NCBI GenBank assembly: GCA_015066115.1
Contig: SVOZ01000003.1
Span: 124,001-188,000 of the forward strand
Source: Oscillospiraceae bacterium
GTDB lineage: Bacteria > Bacillota > Clostridia > Oscillospirales > Ruminococcaceae
Length of the DNA stretch: 64,000 nt
Direction of reading: 5' to 3'
The notes beneath the pieces are model-generated. The model made no database searches. It was not told the DNA's origin and worked only from the letters and a program-made list of their open reading frames with translations. The translations under genes and the position numbers were made by a program. Positions within the stretch are counted from its first letter, which is position 1; every line of letters starts with the position of its first letter. Below are positions 61,205 to 64,000 of this stretch, in pieces.

Positions 61205-62362
61205 ATGTATAACGTAAAATTACTTAATAAAATTGCAAAAATCGGTACAGATAGATTTGGTTCAAATTATGTCTGCGCTGAGGAAATAGAAAATCCTGTC
61301 GCAATTATGGTGCGTAGCGCTTCAATGCACGAAACCACTCTTGACGACAGCACACTTTGCGTTGCAAGAGCGGGAGCGGGAGTAAACAATATTCCTCTTG
61401 ACAAATTTGCTGAGCAAGGCGTTGTTGTTTTTAACACTCCCGGCGCAAATGCTAATGCAGTTAAAGAGCTTGTAGTTGCAGGACTTCTTTTAGCATCCCG
61501 CAATATCGCACCGGCAATGGACTGGGCAAAAACCTTAAAGGGCAGCGGCGATGAAACCTTAAAGCTGGTTGAAAAGGGAAAGAGCCAGTTTACAGGTCCC
61601 GAGATAATGGGCAAAACCCTTGGCGTTGTCGGTCTTGGCGCTATCGGAATTTTGGTTGCACAGGCAGCAGTAGCGCTCGGAATGAAGGTTGTCGGTTACG
61701 ATCCTTTCCTTTCTGTTTCTGCCGCTATAAGACTTCCCAAGGAAGTTAAGTATGTAGCTGAGCTTGATGATGTTTATGCCGAGAGCGATTATATCACATT
61801 GCACCTTCCTTTAAATGCTGAAACTAAAGGCATGATAAATAAAGACGCTATCGCAAAAATGCGCGACAATGTCAGAATTCTTAACTTTGCTCGCGATGCT
61901 TTAGTTTGCGATCCCTGTATGTTAGAGGCGCTTAAAAGCGGCAAGGTTGCAAGATATGTAACAGATTTCCCCACAGATGCAGTTATCGGCGAAGAAAATG
62001 TTGTTGCTCTGCCACACCTTGGCGCATCTACCCCCGAATCTGAAGATAACTGTGCCGTTATGGCCGCAGACGAGATCAAAAACTACCTTGAAAACGGAAA
62101 TATCGTAAACTCTGTAAATATGCCCAGAGCCGAGTTTGGTGCGGTTTCTGCCGGAGTCTGTCGCCTTTGCGTAATTTGTAAAAATGCTGAGCAGACAGTT
62201 TCTGCAGTTTCTTCTGCCATCGCCGGCGCGGAGCGCTCTGCAACCTTTACAAGAGGCGATTATGCATACATAATGGCTGATTTCGCAGGCGATGCACAGT
62301 CCGCTCTTGAAAAAACAAAAGCTGTTGACGAAGTTGTTCGAGCAAGAGTGATTTGCGGCTGA
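61205..62362 (+). CDS. serA: D-3-phosphoglycerate dehydrogenase
   Basis: A 385-residue dehydrogenase that makes 3-phosphohydroxypyruvate, the substrate for SerC. The NAD-binding motif GVVGLGAIGILVAQ, the Arg in NFARDALV and the catalytic His in LPHLGASTPE are visible. A C-terminal part of about 80 residues looks like a short ACT-type regulatory domain. TTTTTTG precedes the ATG 61205 with a weak AAGAAGG. Together with serC it forms the first two serine steps. Confidence 0.95.
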   Translation: MYNVKLLNKIAKIGTDRFGSNYVCAEEIENPVAIMVRSASMHETTLDDSTLCVARAGAGVNNIPLDKFAEQGVVVFNTPGANANAVKELVVAGLLLASRNIAPAMDWAKTLKGSGDETLKLVEKGKSQFTGPEIMGKTLGVVGLGAIGILVAQAAVALGMKVVGYDPFLSVSAAIRLPKEVKYVAELDDVYAESDYITLHLPLNAETKGMINKDAIAKMRDNVRILNFARDALVCDPCMLEALKSGKVARYVTDFPTDAVIGEENVVALPHLGASTPESEDNCAVMAADEIKNYLENGNIVNSVNMPRAEFGAVSAGVCRLCVICKNAEQTVSAVSSAIAGAERSATFTRGDYAYIMADFAGDAQSALEKTKAVDEVVRARVICG

Positions 62363-62380
62363 TTTTTGTTATAAATAAAA

Positions 62381-62428
62381 AGAAATTGGCTTTGAAGGGT
62401 AAACCTTGAAAGCCAATTCTTTATATTT
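62381..62428 (+). terminator. Hairpin terminator after serA
   Basis: AATTGGCTTT (62384-62393) pairs with AAAGCCAATT (62409-62418) with an extra AAGG/CCTT pairing inside. The following CTTTATATTT is a moderate T tract. Confidence 0.6.
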
Positions 62429-62481
62429 CCGAAGTTTTGGGAATAATAATACATATAAATCGTTTTTTGAAAGGTTATCCA

Positions 62482-63771
62482 ATGCATAGTTTAAATCAAA
62501 TGTCCCAAACCGAGCTTAAAGAGCTCTATACAGAATTTAAAAAAGAATATGACGAGATTTGCAAGCTCGGAATAAATCTTGATATATCAAGAGGTAAACC
62601 AAATGCCGCTCAGCTTGACTTAAGTAACGGCCTTATGACCTGTCTTGATGAGAGCATAATTGAAAAATGCTCCTTTGACTATCGTAACTACGGAGTTATG
62701 GAGGGGGTTCCCTCAGCGAGAAAAATGTTTGCGCCGCTTCTTGGGGTCGACTATGAAAATACCCTCGTTTGCGGCAACTCAAGTCTTAATATTATGTACG
62801 ACTGCATTGTAAGAGCAATGCTTTTGGGTGTTCTCGAAGGCAAAACGCCTTGGAGTAAACTCGAAAAGGTAAAATTTCTTTGCCCCAGCCCGGGCTATGA
62901 CCGCCATTTTGCCATCTGTGAGGAATTTGGCATTGAAATGATCGTTGTTGATATGACCGAAAGCGGTCCCGATATGGATAGGGTAGAAGAGCTTGTTGCC
63001 GCCGACCCGACCATTAAGGGTATGTGGTGCGTTCCTAAATACTCAAATCCGCAAGGAATTACCTATAGCGATGAAACTGTTCGCCGTCTTGCTAAAATGA
63101 AAACTGCGGCTGACGATTTTCGAATTTTCTGGGATAATGCCTACTGTATGCACGACTTGTATGACGACGGAGATGAGCTTTTAAGCATTTTAGATGCCTG
63201 CACCGAGGCAGGAAACCCCGATAGACCCTATATATTCTTTTCCACCTCGAAAATTAGCTTTGCAGGAAGCGGAGTTGCCGCAATGGGAGGCTCAAAGGCT
63301 AATATTGACTGGCAGAAAAAACGCATGACCATTCAGACTATAAGCTTTGATAAAATCAATCAGCTTCGCCACGTAATCTATTATAAGGATGCAGACGGCC
63401 TTAAAGAGCATATGAAAAAGCACGCCGAAATTCTGCGCCCCAAATTTGAAACGGTGCTTTCTTACTTTGATAGAGAGCTTGCGCCCCTTGGATGCGTTTA
63501 TTATCCGCGTCCGCGCGGAGGATATTTTATCAGCCTCGATGTTCCTGATGGCTGTGCCAAAAGAGTAGTTGAGCTTTGCAAAAACGCAGGAATTTCTTTA
63601 ACTCCCGCAGGCTCGACCTATCCTTATAAAAAGGATCCGCGCGACAGAAACATAAGAATTGCCCCGTCCTATCTTGATGTTAAAGACCTTGAAAAAGCTT
63701 GTAAGGCACTTTGTGCCTCTGTAAAACTCGCCTGTGCAGAAAAATTTTACAAAATTAGGGAGATGTTTTAA
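62482..63771 (+). CDS. Aspartate aminotransferase-like PLP enzyme (type Ic, PF12897-like)
   Basis: A 429-residue fold-type I aminotransferase. It begins MHSLNQMSQTELKELYTEF and has LDISRGKPNAAQLDLS and the PLP-Lys site STSKISFAGSGVAAMGG (Lys about 269). This matches the atypical aspartate aminotransferase family of about 430 residues, found in actinobacteria and Clostridia. ATG 62482 is 9 bases after GAAAGG. Its stop shares one base with the next gene. Confidence 0.88.
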   Translation: MHSLNQMSQTELKELYTEFKKEYDEICKLGINLDISRGKPNAAQLDLSNGLMTCLDESIIEKCSFDYRNYGVMEGVPSARKMFAPLLGVDYENTLVCGNSSLNIMYDCIVRAMLLGVLEGKTPWSKLEKVKFLCPSPGYDRHFAICEEFGIEMIVVDMTESGPDMDRVEELVAADPTIKGMWCVPKYSNPQGITYSDETVRRLAKMKTAADDFRIFWDNAYCMHDLYDDGDELLSILDACTEAGNPDRPYIFFSTSKISFAGSGVAAMGGSKANIDWQKKRMTIQTISFDKINQLRHVIYYKDADGLKEHMKKHAEILRPKFETVLSYFDRELAPLGCVYYPRPRGGYFISLDVPDGCAKRVVELCKNAGISLTPAGSTYPYKKDPRDRNIRIAPSYLDVKDLEKACKALCASVKLACAEKFYKIREMF

Positions 63772-64000
63772 TGAAAAAGAAAATGTCCGTAATGATCCGC
63801 GTTCTTCTTTGCCTTGTGGCAGAATTTTTGCTTTTCTGGTTTGAGCTTCCTCCGCTTAATTTAAGAAGTAAGGCTTTCTGGATCTTCCTTATTGAGAGTG
63901 TAATTGTCTGTACAATTATTTTTGCAATCTCTTCCATTACCGCCTTTATTAAAAATAACAGCGGCAGAAATGGCAGGGAAATAGCCGAAAACGGCAAAAT
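63771..64000 (+). CDS. Membrane protein, N-terminal part (runs off the window)
   Basis: The first 76 residues of a protein with two N-terminal membrane helices (about 6-25 and 36-60), followed by a basic and charged segment. The ATG overlaps the aminotransferase stop (TAATG), so the genes are coupled. The family cannot be named from this fragment. Confidence 0.6.
   Translation, partial: MKKKMSVMIRVLLCLVAEFLLFWFELPPLNLRSKAFWIFLIESVIVCTIIFAISSITAFIKNNSGRNGREIAENGK

Overview
The window is a chromosomal stretch of an endospore-forming, low-to-moderate-GC member of the Firmicutes, most likely class Clostridia (Ruminococcaceae/Oscillospiraceae-like). Grounds: PolC-type replicative polymerase, a T-box leader, sporulation genes (yabP, yabQ, spoIIGA, sigE, a SpoVB-like flippase, a CwlD-like amidase), frequent TTG/GTG starts behind strong Shine-Dalgarno sequences, and gene orders typical of Clostridia. 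I see no tRNA, rRNA, CRISPR array, prophage or transposase.

Layout. 1-3.6 kb: relA end, dtd, MBL hydrolase, hemZ, nucleoside kinase. 3.6-9.6 kb: the 'yab' sporulation/division cluster (spoVB-like, hup, rqcP, yabP, yabQ, divIC, yabR), interrupted by an ECF-type sigma/anti-sigma pair between rqcP and yabP. 9.7-11.8 kb: THUMP methyltransferase and an SPFH protein. 11.8-22.4 kb: pyrH-frr-uppS-cdsA-dxr-rseP-ispG-polC, joining ribosome recycling, isoprenoid/lipid synthesis and replication. 22.4-28.1 kb: accessory stretch with uncharacterised membrane and zinc-ribbon proteins, HAD and DegV proteins, two short orphan genes and repeat elements. 28.1-33.2 kb: cwlD-like amidase, radA, an adaptor/FtsX-type permease pair without its ATPase, and an uncharacterised gene.

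33.2-39.4 kb: rplS (with structured leader), lepB, rbgA, rnhB, yraN, dipeptidase, thrC, phosphoesterase. 39.4-43.3 kb: tig-clpP-clpX, the trigger factor carrying a Lys/Ala/Pro-rich tail, plus a SemiSWEET-like protein. 43.3-47.5 kb: yhcH (minus), mntP, trkA-trkH. 47.5-50 kb (minus): T-box-metY-metA for methionine synthesis. 50-51 kb: uppP. 51-53.1 kb (minus): tetR and an ABC-2 exporter. 53.2-55.3 kb: spoIIGA-sigE behind a Spo0A box, then a small gene where sigG often lies. 55.3-59.8 kb (minus): yfhO, a CsbB-like glycosyltransferase and a diacylglycerol kinase, probably cell-envelope polymer glycosylation and lipid recycling. 60-64 kb: serC, serA, an aspartate-aminotransferase-like gene and a truncated membrane protein gene.

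Most of the window is conserved backbone. The less explained parts are the sigma/anti-sigma insertion, the 22.4-28.1 kb accessory stretch with its repeats, the rplS leader and the trigger factor tail. I found no clearly new multi-gene system; the candidates are listed with tests. All names rest on reading motifs and gene order; no database search was run.
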